Below are positions 13,101 to 21,671 of a stretch of DNA of 64,000 bases, piece by piece. The translations under genes and the position numbers were made by a program. The first letter of the stretch is position 1, and each line of letters begins with the position of its first letter. The stretch is from Anisus vortex (taxonomy: Eukaryota > Mollusca > Gastropoda > Planorbidae), in NCBI GenBank assembly GCA_949126835.1, contig OX421500.1:30733641-30797640 (forward strand), in the 5' to 3' direction. The notes under the pieces were generated by a model. It made no database searches. It was not told the origin of the DNA and saw only the letters and a program-made list of their open reading frames with translations.

Positions 13101-16100
13101 TTTATCCCTATGACCTTCTATGTAATTTTAGTCATTTTAGAATTTAATCGATAATTTATTAAAACTACCTTGGTTTCTTATTTCTAACGTCGAACCTGTT
13201 GAGTTTGTAAATGTAATGGTTTAATTCAGTGGTTTCCCATTTTTTTCTACACGAGGCGCCATTGTTTTTGTGTGTGTTTTTTTTAATTTTTTTTTTAAAG
13301 TAATATTTTTACCATAACGCCCTTCCCGAAGTCGGAGCCCTAGATGTCGAATTTTACCACAATACAAATACAAAATAAATATTGAATACAAAACAAATAT
13401 GAACAACGCCTTTGCAATATTCGTTGGCGCCCTTGTAAATCTCCCCGGGTCGCACATTTTTAGAACCACTGAACTTACTAATGGGTCACTACATTTAGGG
13501 TGTGACATGTATTGAACCTTACGGCTCTTCTTGAGAATTTATTCTATCATTTTTAAAGTAGGCTATATTTATGTCAGATACGTTGTCGCACATTTTTGAG
13601 AACCACTGTGCTAACGAATGCTTCACTATTTTTAAGTTGTGATTTGTATTGAACCTTACGGCTCTTCATCAGAATTTATTCTATCATTTTTAAAGTATAT
13701 TTATGTCATATACGTTGTCGCACATTTTTGAGAACCACTGTGCTAACTAATGGTTCACTATTTTTAAGTTGTGACTTACGGCTCTTCTTCAGAATTTTAA
13801 AAGTAGGCCTATATTTATGTTAGATACGTTGTCGGGCTTATGTTCGCATACGGTAACGTTGAATTATTCATTTTAAAAAATATAAATCCAACATTGCGTG
13901 CCCAATAAAGCATGACGCGTCCGGGAAAACTAAAGGGACGCAATCCATTTGACATGCCTTCGAGCGCAACACCTTTTTTTCTTTATAAAAAAAATAATCG
14001 AATAATTTATCCTAACATGACCAACTAAATAGGACAAGCCCGTTTTGTAAAACTAGGCCTTGTTTTGATTGTAGTTTCCTGTATTATGTTATTCACTCTT
14101 CCATTCAGGACAACTCGTGTATTACACACACACGTTGTTGCAATATACACTTAGAATAGTTAGCCTAGCCTACATACTACATACTATATACTACATACCT
14201 GTACATTTATATGATTTAAATGATAATATGCCTAAGCTTTTCTACATAGATCTAAGACATTTTCTGATATTAGGTTGTCTAGAATAAATATCTTTCCATT
14301 TTTTTTTTTACAATAATTGATAACTGTATTAAAATGGGTCCATTTTCATTTGACTAACTAGTATGCTAACGTTATTTAAATGCAAATCTCATCCGTCGAT
14401 ACTATTTTGTGGTATTTTATGGTCTAAATCTATGTTGAAAACCAAACAACTAGGCCTTAGTGGAAGTCACCTATGTTGTAAAAAAAAGCTGATCTAAATC
14501 TTGTTGTTTTTTTTATGTTGTTTATTTCTGTTTAGTGCCAACTAGAATTCCAGGTTTTGTCAGCGCTAAGCCTCTCAACGCCACGGCATCCATTGTCACG
14601 TGGCTCAAGATTCCAAACACAAGGGAGGCACTGAAAGGATCAACACTGTCCTATGTCGTAAGTTGGTTATGAGTGACTGGTTGGGTGGGTGGATGAATGT
14701 ATAAAAGTGTGTATAGATAAATGAATGGATGGACGGGATAAGGACAGATGTGGATATTTGTTGGATGGATGGATGCGATTAGTCGATGGATGTGTAGTTG
14801 GGTGGATAGATGGATGCATGGATAGTGACGGCGGACGTTGTGGTGGATTGAACAGTTGTCTGTGGATGAATGGATAGATTGATGGATGGTGAAGGAAGGA
14901 CTTATGGATTGTTGGATGTGTGTATGAATCTATATATGAATGCATGTATACATATATATGTATGACGGATTGATGCATGGATGGGTAAAAAGATGAATAG
15001 GTAGATGGATGCATGACTCATCCACTTGCATTGATTAGTATGTGTATGTAAAGTTATTTAAATACACAACAATTACTTTCTTAAATTTGTTAAGCTTTTA
15101 GATAAACCATGGAAGAATTACAATGCAAAGCAAAAAATATATTTAAATGGAATTGCACACATTTAGTTTACTTTGTCAGGCAGTACGTCCCTTATTTTAC
15201 ACCCTGATGCCAAGATTACTGTTACATTTTTAAAAATAATATATTGACTGTCTTTCTTAATGTCTGTCTCTCTAGTTCTTTTGATCTCTTTCACTCTTCC
15301 CCTCTCTGCTCCCCATCATTCTCTTTCCCACCCTCACACAATCACTCCCTTGTCCATCTCTTTCCAAATCTCTATATCTGTCTCTCTTTCTCTTTTTCTA
15401 TCTCTTTCTCAACTCTCTCTCTCTCTAATTATCCCTCTCCCCACCCCATCTCTTTCCCTATTTCTCTCTCTCTCTCTGTCTCTCTCAATCGCTCTTTTTT
15501 TTTGGTTCACTAGATCAACTATTGGCTTGAAGGTGACCTCCGCTGCCTGGGTAAATACGAAGACACCGCACTGTTCAACACATACTACGGGGACGTCTCT
15601 GAAGGCCTCATCGTTGGCCTGGAGTATGGCGGGGACTACTGTCTGAACATTCAGTTCATCAACCATGCAGGACTCGGACCTAAGACGGACAACTACGGAA
15701 TGCCCATGCCATTAGCACGTGAGTTATTACATATAATATTATAATAGACGTTAGACCAACATATTCTATATAATTTTCAGCATTATTCTTCCTCTTCCCC
15801 TTTTTTTTCCACTGGTATCGTTTTTGTTTTTTTTTCCCTTTGTTTCACTGGAATTGTTCTTTTCTGAGTAGGTCTTAGTTTCAGCCAAGTAGCCTAACAG
15901 TTCGTTTCGTATGTAGCTAGATTCAGCTAGAATGTTTACAGCTTTTATTATTCTATTTTTCCACTAAATGTGTATGCTTTTATAAATAGATCTAATAAAT
16001 AGCTAGAACCCCCGTGAATATTTCTAATACGATTAAACATAATAACGCTCGATCTTATGAAACACACGTTCCTTTACCGATGGCGCAAGCAGTCTATAGT

Positions 16101-19100
16101 GTGAAACGAAAAATATCCCGGAATACCGGTAATGTTTAGGCCCCTACATCTATTCGTACTGACTCAGTGTTGAAAACACTGTTCTATTACGAAGGTAAAG
16201 TTCCTCCCAGTTTATGTGGCCACGGCATACTAGGAGCTGGGTAGACTCGGGGACACCTTCCAATCCCGGAAAAAAATACTAGTCTTCTCCAGGATTCGAA
16301 CCCGGGATTTGAACCCGATATTCGAACCCAGGACCTTCGGATCGCCAGTCGAACGTTAGGCCTGGACTATAGAGCCGTTAAAGGCTCTTCCGGTCTTGGG
16401 ACAGTGATAAGTTGGAATAAAATATATGTACGCTTTTTTTAACGAAAACCTAATTATTTTTCATTAATTGTACATTTTTTATATAAACTTTTAAAAAATA
16501 TATTATATATTTCTTTTCTTATAGTTATTTTATAGTTATTATTTTTATTATCTACTTTCAGCACCCCAAAGATATCCCGAATATATCACAGTTCTGTCCC
16601 ATGGAAAAGAGAGCGTGCGAATAGTCTGGAAAGCCGTGTATGCAGCTATTCGCGAGGAATCAATCCGTGGCTATAAGGTAATTCAATGTATAAATTTATA
16701 GACCTGTGGCTTTTTTTTTTTAAGTGGTGTAGGGTGTGTTAAGGGGTCGACCAATAACTATGTCAACGAAATAGTGGAGAGGTTGGTTGAAAGACGTCTG
16801 ACAAAGAGCGGGGTGGGATCAAGATATAGGCCCTATAATGACATCTACGGTGTTACGTCTTTGCGATAAATTTGAAAAAAATCTACAACTGTGTATTTAC
16901 CGCCCCGAGGCTGGTGACTTATGCACCCCAGAAGTGGCCACCACCACGTGAACACTTAGGATAACCTTTACCTAATGTGCTCCCATCAAACCTTCTTTCT
17001 ACCAAACATTCACAGTTGACAGTTGACTTTAATCAAAGTTTAACGAGTTATTTGTTTCACCCCAGGAAAGGGGTTGGGGGAAGGGTGCTCGTTTGCTTTG
17101 TTCGGTTGTTCGGGGAATTGAGCGTAATCAATCTTAGTAAAAAGTAAAGTACCCGTCGGACCGAAGTGATCCATAAGTCCGGTGAAGCAGCGTTCACCAG
17201 TTTCTGTGGCCACGGCATATGAGGGGATATGTGACCACCACAATGCCCAGCCGCCTTAACTTTACCCCCAGCTAGTGTCAGGTACCCATCAGAGCTGGGT
17301 AGACTCAGGGGCATCTTCAAGTCCCGGGAAAAAATCCTAGCCTGTACCAGGATTCGAACCCAGAGCAGTCGAACGCGCTGCCGCTCGGCCACAGAAGAGT
17401 GTACAAATTCAACGTTATTTGTTTCACCTCAGGGAGGGGGGGAGGGGTGAGGTGTGCTGCATTGTTCGATACGCGAAATAGTTGGGTGAATTGAGCGCAA
17501 TCAATCTTACAGCCTATAGTATTTGTTGGAAAATGGACATCTTTTTCAAATGGGATGTATTAATTGTGATATGTAATCATGGCCTCTCCTGCATGTTTAA
17601 GACAGGGGTCGGCAACATACGGCAGGCGTGCCAACGCAGAGCGAATTTCAATGGCACGCGGAAGTTTCCCCAAAAAGGCAAACCAAGTCTTTTATACAAA
17701 AAAAAAATTGATTGGTGGCGCCTGAATGCTGGCACGCTGAATGAAATAAAAATTATTCTTTGGCACGCTATTATCAAAAGGTTGCCGACCACTGGTCAAG
17801 ACAGGAGTGGACAAAGTATGGCTCACGCTTTGAAATGACCGCCCTCCCATTATAAAAAAAATAAAATAATGAACTTTATACCCGTTTATTTGTTACTCTT
17901 CTGTTGTTTTTTTTAGTGAACATCTAAATTGGTTAAATAGATAGAAATTCATCACGCTGATTGATTTTAACATAGCCTACATTTTAAAATATTAGCTTTT
18001 ATTTTGGGTGTGTCGACATTTAAACACGTGACAGATATACACGCGACACTGAAACACAGACTCTTAACCATGCGAGATTTAAACAATCTGTAACTTAATC
18101 ACACGACACTTAAATACGCGGACACCTAATTAATTACAAGACACTTAATCACACGACACTTAAATACGCGGACACCTAATTAATAACAAGACACTTAATT
18201 ACATGACACTTAAATTAAACACGCGGACACTTAATTACATGACACTTAAACACACGGACACTTAATTACACGACACTTACACACGCGGACAGTTAATTAC
18301 ACCGTACTGAAACACTCTGACACTTAATTACACGACACTTAAACATAAGGACAGCGACAGATAAACACACCGTATTTCTAACATGACATACTAACTGCTA
18401 TACCCGTCTGAATGACGGGGAAAAGAAAGGGTAGTGGTGTCAGAGTTTGTATCTATGTTAGTAATAGTGATTAGTTTTGATAGAAACACACACAGAGTTG
18501 GGTTTCCAATAGTAAAGTTAAACTATGAATGTTCAAAGTTAAAAAATTAACGTTTTGAAGTAGGCCTAATACTCATGGTGAAAATGACAGAGGACAGTGG
18601 ACTATCGTTCGGTTAGCCTACTGGGAGACATTTGTTTAAAGCTTTGATGATGTACCCATTCCATTATAATACTTATGGGAGCGGGGAGGGAGAGTAATCA
18701 ACTCTGCCCACCTTCTGAGAGGTCACCATGACCGCCTGGCCTTATTGGTGGATAAAACAACTTGCGCAATCTATTGCTACGCCACTGACAGAAGCGTCCT
18801 TTAATTAAAGCTAATCTGTCAATGTCTGTATAACCAGTAGGGTAGCTTAACTAAACGGTTCGAGAGAGGGGGCGGCCGCTCCAAGTCCCAAAGTTTGTCT
18901 ACAGATCTACGTTTCTAAACTGAAAATTTAAAACAAAAATTAAATAAACTTATACAATAGATTCAATAAAATTATTGCTTTAATTTGTTATCAACTGAAA
19001 TGTCAATGTAAAAGAACAGTGAAAATTGTAACACACCATCCATTTTTATCTTCATCGCGCGTTGGCTTAGGGCCGACTCAAAATGAAAACCAACACATGC

Positions 19101-21671
19101 GCAAATTTCAAGCCGAGCCCCAGGCACCGATTTTCCCAGATACGCCTTTGCCTGCCCAGTGGCGTCTGTAAAATGAACATTTATGCCATACATTATATGC
19201 CTATATACAGATATCTAGGTCTAGTTGAATTGTGAACGAGGATGAACATTGTGTAGGATAAATTGTAGGCCTATGAACATTGTGTAGGATCAATTGTAGG
19301 CCTATGAACATTGTGAAGGATCAATTGTAGGCCTATGAACATTGTGTAGGATCAATTGTAGGCCTATGTTTCAGGGTGTTATTTCCCCTAGATCAGTGTG
19401 TTTTTTTTTTAAATGATCAGGTTACTTTTATATCTCTACTTCCTGACACACAAGTCGCTGTGTCGCCGTGCCATGATGCACAGAGGCGTCCTAATTAGGC
19501 GGCACCGTAATGAAGCAGGTTACGCAGCGGAAATTAAAAGCAATTAATTTTAACAGTTGAGGGGGGCGGCATTTTGAGAAAATATTAGCCTACGGCTTGG
19601 CCCAGCACAATAACATTATATTGCACATATTGGGCTTACTTATAGAGTGTAGGCCTATAAATCTAGGCCTAAACAGAAAATAATATATTAGAATCTTTCC
19701 TATGACTTAGGCCTATAGGCCTAGGGCCTAGTCTATGCCCACAGAGCAGATATCTTCTTAATCAGTGATCTATGCCTTAAATACCCTGCGAGGACAACTT
19801 CTTGAAACTCGATGGCCTACGTGTGTCGCAAACCACGAAATCAGAAATCTATTCCTTTTTTTCCCCACGAATCCGTGTTGGCCATTCGTCTTTTGTATTA
19901 CCGAGGGGGTGGGGGGGGGGGGTAGCAGGTTTGTATCAACACGTTTCCGAGAAAAATGGTGGGAAATGGTGTTGGTAGTGGGGGGTAGACTTTATAGCTT
20001 AACCTAGTGGTGGCGATGTGGGGGTGCAGCTGACTTTTATGCATGTATTTACATGTAGAGCCTAGGCTAATGTATAAACAAAATGCACGTGTCTGTATAA
20101 AATCTAAATATAGAGGTATATAGAGGTATTCATTTGCAGGATATCATTTGTGTGTAGCCTATATAGTAATTAAATACATATTTATTTTGATTTTAGGCTT
20201 ATTCATTTCATTAACACCAGCCGTGATTTAAAATGCATGAGAAGTAAATAGGCCTAAAGTATGTAGGCCTAGGCCTAAATGACCAAGCGGATATTTTTCT
20301 TTCGGTTTATACGCAAACATGGACAAGCCTAAAAGTCTTCAGCTAACATCCCCCCCCCCCCCCCAACGTACGGTACAAAAATATTTTTTCTTCTGTTTTT
20401 ACCCATTTTAAGCGGGACAAAGGGACATATCACATTATATTGCACATACAAAAAAAAGTATACAACAAAAAGAGAGGGGAAAAAGTCCAGAAAACCAATA
20501 TTATGTTTTATATTTTGAATTGCTTAGCCTACACTACACACGCGGTGGGGTGTGAGGCATTATAATCTCTAAAGTACTTAAAAGAGGATTTATTTTCCCC
20601 CTATAAAAATCATTAATATAAAACTAGTTAATATTGATTTAATTAGACAAAATAAGATATTTTTTGGCTGCCTTGTTTTGTTCTTGATTGTTGTTTTTTT
20701 CAAGACTTATACTTATACTGTATACTAGGACAACCGCTATTTACTTTTGTTCGTGGCTTATTCCCCTTGCAAAATCAATTTGAGATTTTATCCTTGATTT
20801 ATTCTGTTCTATTTTTTTTTCAGGCCTGGTGGTGGAATATACAAGAAAACATAATTTCAGCTAACATAACAACATTTGTTGGCCAGGTATCTACCGGTGT
20901 AATACATGGCATAGAGGTGGACAAGATCTATCGAGTTCGTATGGTGGCCTACAGCAATGGCGGAGATGGACAGAAAAGTCCAGATGTCTTTTTTACTTTA
21001 GGTACCGGTACTTAGGCCTAAAGCGCTTAAAATGTCTTCGTTTAGTGTGCTCGTGTAGCTAGAATCAGTTGATACGTTCTTGTTTTTTTTTTAAATAAAA
21101 ATCTCGGTTCTTAGTATTTAAGATTGTTTAAGGTCATTCTTCCACCAGGAAGAACAGTCTAATTTGGATTCCATAAGCGGTCTTTTTTATTAAAATAAGC
21201 CCCTCTCCATTGTGTATGTGGAATATTAAGGTTTAGCACTTTAGCGACCACTCAATCACATATAATAAGAAAAATATGCTTCAATAATAATTCTAAATCT
21301 TGATTACAAACTATGGTTTCATTCTTTCTTTCTTTTTTGTTCTTGATTGTTTGTTGTTTCTTTTTTCAAAGAGAATCTCAAGATTTAACTATTTAATTTA
21401 TTGAAAAATAAAATTTCAAGTCAAAATATAGTAAATCTGTATAGAAGACATAACTTTGAACATTACATCTTGTTCATAAGAAAATGACATTATGTCTATT
21501 TATAATGCACTAAAATATTGCTTTTTTTAATGCTTTTTTTTCTCTTGCATTTTAGGGGGCCAAGTAATGTATGATCCACAACAAGCAGACATAATGAATT
21601 CAGCACCTCATTTGCAAGTCATCTTTATTGTGATTCTCATCTCTTTTATAATTCATGCTGAGGGAATTTAA
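893..21671 (+). CDS. Cont: Contactin-family GPI-anchored Ig/FN3 cell-adhesion protein, 3' half (13 exons)
   Basis: Gene-level entry; exons are listed separately. Joining the 13 exons gives one open frame of 657 codons plus stop, after a split first codon. Domain order is Ig, Ig, four fibronectin-III domains, then a short hydrophobic C-terminus. This is the order of contactins (Ig5-Ig6-FN3 x4-GPI). Family marks are the GPPG linker after the last Ig, the GGGG run opening FN3-2, and W/Y/C core residues. Exon phases are coherent (1-1, 1-0, 0-1 and so on) and all sites are GT-AG. Contactins act at the cell surface in neuron-glia and septate-junction adhesion; that role is family knowledge, not seen here. 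The signal peptide and Ig1-4 must lie upstream of the window. A sidekick or Dscam-like protein is unlikely because there is no transmembrane or cytoplasmic part. Confidence 0.9.
1653..1831 (+). CDS. Cont: Contactin exon: last Ig domain, first part
   Basis: The acceptor is TTTCTTAG and the donor is ATG|GTAAGT; phase 1 to 0. It encodes the first half of Ig6, with the first cysteine (IPCKV) and core tryptophan (YSWRFYSHTIDF). The IDF after the core tryptophan is a contactin Ig6 trait. Confidence 0.88.
2658..2790 (+). CDS. Cont: Contactin exon: last Ig domain, second part
   Basis: The acceptor is TTTTTCCCCAAAG and the donor GGG|GTGAGT; phase 0 to 1. It completes Ig6 (ALYIVSARIKHSGTYTC) and ends in TVRG, leading into the GPPG linker. 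This acceptor was chosen over the CACACAG just downstream because only it keeps phase 0. A long ATTT/ATTC array begins about 110 bp after the donor. Confidence 0.85.
2901..3599. repeat. ATTT/ATTC microsatellite array (about 700 bp)
   Basis: Mixed tetranucleotides ATTT and ATTC, mostly alternating as the 8-mer ATTTATTC, with rare interruptions (ATTG, ATCT). Both strands of the array give open frames, but those are repeat artefacts. It lies in the contactin intron between the last Ig exon and FN3-1. Confidence 0.97.
4147..4408 (-). mobile_element. tRNA-derived SINE, copy 1
   Basis: Read on the minus strand, the head carries a tRNA A-box (GTGGCCGAGCGG) and a B-box (GGGTTCGAACCC), as in class-II tRNA genes. 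The body contains GAGTCTACC and GTAAAG-type motifs shared with the copies near 5.8, 16.3 and 17.3 kb. The head is spaced like a tRNA but the molecule continues as a SINE body, so it is not a tRNA gene. Confidence 0.85.
4640..4813 (+). CDS. Cont: Contactin exon: FN3-1, first part
   Basis: The acceptor is TGTACACAG and the donor GATG|GTAGGT; phase 1 to 1. The peptide opens with GPPGEPGG, the hallmark linker between Ig6 and FN3-1 of contactins. It continues with the FN3 strand YPVTRYRIEYLSIYDEDW. Confidence 0.9.
5257..5409 (+). CDS. Cont: Contactin exon: FN3-1, second part
   Basis: The acceptor is TATCCTCCAG and the donor ACTA|GTAAGT; phase 1 to 1. It encodes the second half of FN3-1, including LSPGNAYMFRVSAGND (the FN3 F-strand Y/F-x-F-R-V pattern) and the turn GYGHPNYGP. 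Confidence 0.88.
5746..5966 (-). mobile_element. tRNA-derived SINE, copy 2 (truncated head)
   Basis: The same body as copy 1 in the same orientation: CAGTTTATGTGGTCACTGC, GGCCAGCACAGC, GGTAGACTCAGAGACAC on the + strand. The B-box is degraded (GGATCAGAACCC) and the A-box region is missing or diverged, so this is an old copy. Confidence 0.8.
6150..6540. mobile_element. hAT-type MITE with perfect 8-bp target duplication
   Basis: The ends CAGGGATCTCAAACTC and GTGTTTGAGACCTCTA are inverted repeats sharing GGTCTCAAAC-like sequence. The flanks 6142-6149 and 6541-6548 are both CTTTAAAA. Length 391 bp, no coding capacity recognised. Confidence 0.83.
6628..6715. mobile_element. Solo end of a hAT-type element
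   Basis: Starts CAGTGGTCGGCAACC and continues AAGGCACGCGTGCCAGACTTGGCACGC. That matches the termini of the elements at 10531-11265 and 17603-17794. I could not find its partner end. Confidence 0.65.
6887..6981 (+). CDS. Cont: Contactin exon: FN3-2, first part
   Basis: The acceptor is TTTCATAACAG and the donor GAT|GTGAGT; phase 1 to 0. It contains GPPLYSPDNIAGGGG followed by LQVTWD. The glycine run before the FN3-2 B strand is typical of contactins. Confidence 0.85.
7075..7260. repeat. GATA-type microsatellite ending in a TA run
   Basis: Degenerate AGATAGAT/TAGATAAA units followed by (TA)n at 7241-7260. Similar units recur at 7843-7902 and 9606-9632. The two LINE fragments therefore sit inside one former GATA array. 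Confidence 0.9.
7262..7832 (-). mobile_element. LINE 3' fragment (reverse transcriptase C-terminus)
   Basis: Minus-strand peptides include ILYGCETWTLL (about 7720) and KLTWFGHVLRHN...RRRWFDNV (about 7400-7520), typical of the region C-terminal to the RT domain in EN-RT LINEs. A frameshift near 7640-7660 separates the two. The 3' tail is (GAT)n at 7262-7275. It is 5'-truncated. Confidence 0.85.
7528..7555. repeat. 28-bp perfect palindrome inside a LINE fragment
   Basis: CCACAGAATAGGTA is followed directly by its exact reverse complement, with no spacer. Confidence 0.9.
7908..9605 (-). pseudogene. LINE reverse transcriptase, 5'-truncated, one nonsense codon
   Basis: On the minus strand it encodes most of an RT. 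It starts in the fingers (GKAPGNDGIPTEVLK) and continues with NNYRGISLLSIVGKAFARV, YIDLTKAFDLV, SGVKQGCVLAPTLF and LLFADDAALVSHT, where FADD is the catalytic motif. The frame runs to ILHIK, where TGA at 8319-8321 replaces an expected tryptophan codon. It then continues in the same frame (VEVLRRSH...RWIGHVHRMG) to a stop at 7920. Only about one disabling change means a fairly young copy. The endonuclease half is absent. Its clade is not assigned. Confidence 0.88.
9802..9897 (+). CDS. Cont: Contactin exon: FN3-2, middle part
   Basis: The acceptor is CTTTTTCAG and the donor TCG|GTAAAA; phase 0 to 0, 32 codons. The peptide includes APNLRYVVYFKRHDDNE, the C and C' strands of an FN3 domain. It is separated from the previous exon by a 2.8-kb intron filled by two LINE fragments. 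Confidence 0.85.
10531..11265. mobile_element. hAT-type non-autonomous element with 8-bp target duplication
   Basis: The left end is CAGGGGTTGGCAACC and the right end GGTTGCCAACCCCGA, its reverse complement except for the outer bases. The flanks at 10523-10530 and 11266-11273 are both GTCTAAAC. The right subterminal sequence TTGGCACGCGTGCC links it to the copies at 6628 and 17603. An internal open stretch at 10820-11104 has no transposase motif. Confidence 0.85.
11571..11715 (+). CDS. Cont: Contactin exon: FN3-2, last part
   Basis: The acceptor is TATTGTTAAG and the donor GAAA|GTAAGA; phase 0 to 1. It contains YLLYDVKVQAINDKGAGPNS, the F and G strands that close FN3-2. Confidence 0.85.
12033..12200. 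mobile_element. hAT-type MITE, family of about 170 bp, copy 1
   Basis: Starts CAGTGCCCTCAC and ends GTGTGGGCTCTG. The body matches copies 2 and 3: GGGGGC...ACTTCT, GGCGGCAAATATAGTCTA, TAGCACTAAAC, CACTGAAACTTTTGCCC. Flanks are similar but not a clean duplication (CGGG shared, offset by two bases). Confidence 0.78.
12441..12612. mobile_element. hAT-type MITE, family of about 170 bp, copy 2
   Basis: Starts CAGTGCCTTCACC and ends GTGTGGGCCCTG. The flanks 12433-12440 and 12613-12620 are identical (TGAACACC), so the boundaries are certain. The body matches the copies at 12033 and 60943. Confidence 0.88.
13227..13471. mobile_element. Probable hAT-type MITE without a clear target duplication
   Basis: The ends CAGTGGTTTCCCAT and TTAGAACCACTG are inverted repeats over CAGTGGTT. 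The adjacent 8-mers do not match. GAGGCGCC and GGCGCCC lie inside as a second inverted pair. Confidence 0.55.
13451..13834. repeat. Tandem triplication of about 130 bp
   Basis: Units start at 13451, 13587 and 13719, each CGCACATTTTTGAGAACCAC-like. They share CTTACGGCTCTTC, GAATTTATTCTATC and ATACGTTGTCG. The third unit is shorter (about 115 bp). The first unit contains the right end of the MITE at 13227-13471. Confidence 0.9.
14536..14657 (+). CDS. Cont: Contactin exon: FN3-3, first part
   Basis: The acceptor is TCTGTTTAG and the donor GTC|GTAAGT; phase 1 to 0. The peptide is the A-C strand region, PGFVSAKPLNATASIVTWLK. The donor is followed by a GGAT-rich array. Confidence 0.85.
14680..15012. 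repeat. GGAT-rich degenerate microsatellite
   Basis: Repeated TGGATGGA/GGATAGAT words with many interruptions, directly after the FN3-3 donor. Long reading frames on either strand here are repeat artefacts. Confidence 0.88.
15257..15497. repeat. CT-rich polypyrimidine tract
   Basis: Mostly C and T on the + strand, ending in (CT)n just before the TAG acceptor at 15513. It probably doubles as an oversized polypyrimidine tract for that exon. Confidence 0.85.
15514..15718 (+). CDS. Cont: Contactin exon: FN3-3, second part
   Basis: The acceptor is GGTTCACTAG after a long CT tract, and the donor is GCAC|GTGAGT; phase 0 to 1. It encodes INYWLEGD, then GLEYGGDYCLNIQFINHAGLGP, the E-G strands of an FN3 domain. 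Confidence 0.88.
16194..16372 (-). mobile_element. tRNA-derived SINE, copy 3 (internally deleted, B-box repeated)
   Basis: Shares the tail (GTTTATGTGGCCACGGCATA) and GGGTAGACTCGGGGACACC with the other copies, but the middle is deleted. The B-box core occurs three times close together: ATTCGAACCC at 16293, ATTTGAACCC at 16307 and ATTCGAACCC at 16319. Confidence 0.8.
16562..16677 (+). CDS. Cont: Contactin exon: FN3-4, first part
   Basis: The acceptor is CTACTTTCAG and the donor AAG|GTAATT; phase 1 to 0. It holds PPQRYPEYITVLSHG and VRIVWKAV, then IRGYK, the A-C strands of the last FN3 domain. Confidence 0.87.
17037..17511. repeat. Direct repeat flanking SINE copy 4
   Basis: About 95 bp before the SINE (17037-17136) recurs after it (17406-17511). 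Both copies share TTATTTGTTTCACC, a G-rich stretch, and GAATTGAGCG.AATCAATCTTA. They have diverged, so this is much longer than a SINE target duplication and older. Confidence 0.75.
17137..17396 (-). mobile_element. tRNA-derived SINE, copy 4 (nearly full length)
   Basis: On the minus strand it begins with GTGGCCGAGCGGCAGCG (A-box), then GGGTTCGAATCCTGG (B-box). It runs through GAGTCTACCCAGCTCTG to a tail ending in GTACTTTACTTTTTAC. It is the best-preserved copy here. Confidence 0.87.
17603..17794. mobile_element. hAT-type MITE (CAGGGGTCGGCAAC ends)
   Basis: The left end is CAGGGGTCGGCAAC and the right end GTTGCCGACCACTG. The subterminal GGCGTGCCAACGCAGAGCGA matches the elements at 6628 and 10531. 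Flanks (TTTAAGAC and TCAAGAC) are similar but not an exact 8-mer. Confidence 0.75.
18085..18365. repeat. Degenerate satellite of about 32 bp
   Basis: Repeated words GACACTTAATTACACGACAC and CGCGGACAC with spacing near 31-33 bp, about nine diverged units. The rest of the 16678-20823 intron holds only the repeats listed and no further exon that I can see. Confidence 0.8.
19243..19366. repeat. 31-bp tandem repeat, 4 copies
   Basis: The unit begins GAACATTGTGTAGGATCAAT and ends with TGTAGGCCTAT. Four adjacent copies, with single-base changes in copies 1 and 3. Confidence 0.92.
20824..21001 (+). CDS. Cont: Contactin exon: FN3-4, second part
   Basis: The acceptor is a long T tract plus CAG and the donor is TTAG|GTACCG; phase 0 to 1. 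It opens with AWWWN and contains VDKIYRVRMVAYSNGGDG, closing FN3-4. The preceding intron is 4.1 kb. Confidence 0.88.
21556..21671 (+). CDS. Cont: Contactin last exon: GPI-anchor signal
   Basis: The acceptor is TGCATTTTAG; phase 1 to stop TAA. The peptide has a short hydrophilic stretch (YDPQQADIMNSAPH) followed by a hydrophobic run (LQVIFIVILISFIIHA) and stop. That is a GPI-attachment signal, with a likely cleavage site in MNSA. No cytoplasmic tail follows. Confidence 0.87.

Noticed and set aside
14667..15666. Frames in the GGAT and CT tracts
   Set aside because: Low-complexity artefacts; the true exon starts at 15514.
18776..18792. Complete hAT MITE ending in GCTACGCCACTG
   Set aside because: Only one end is present; I found no partner or flank repeat.
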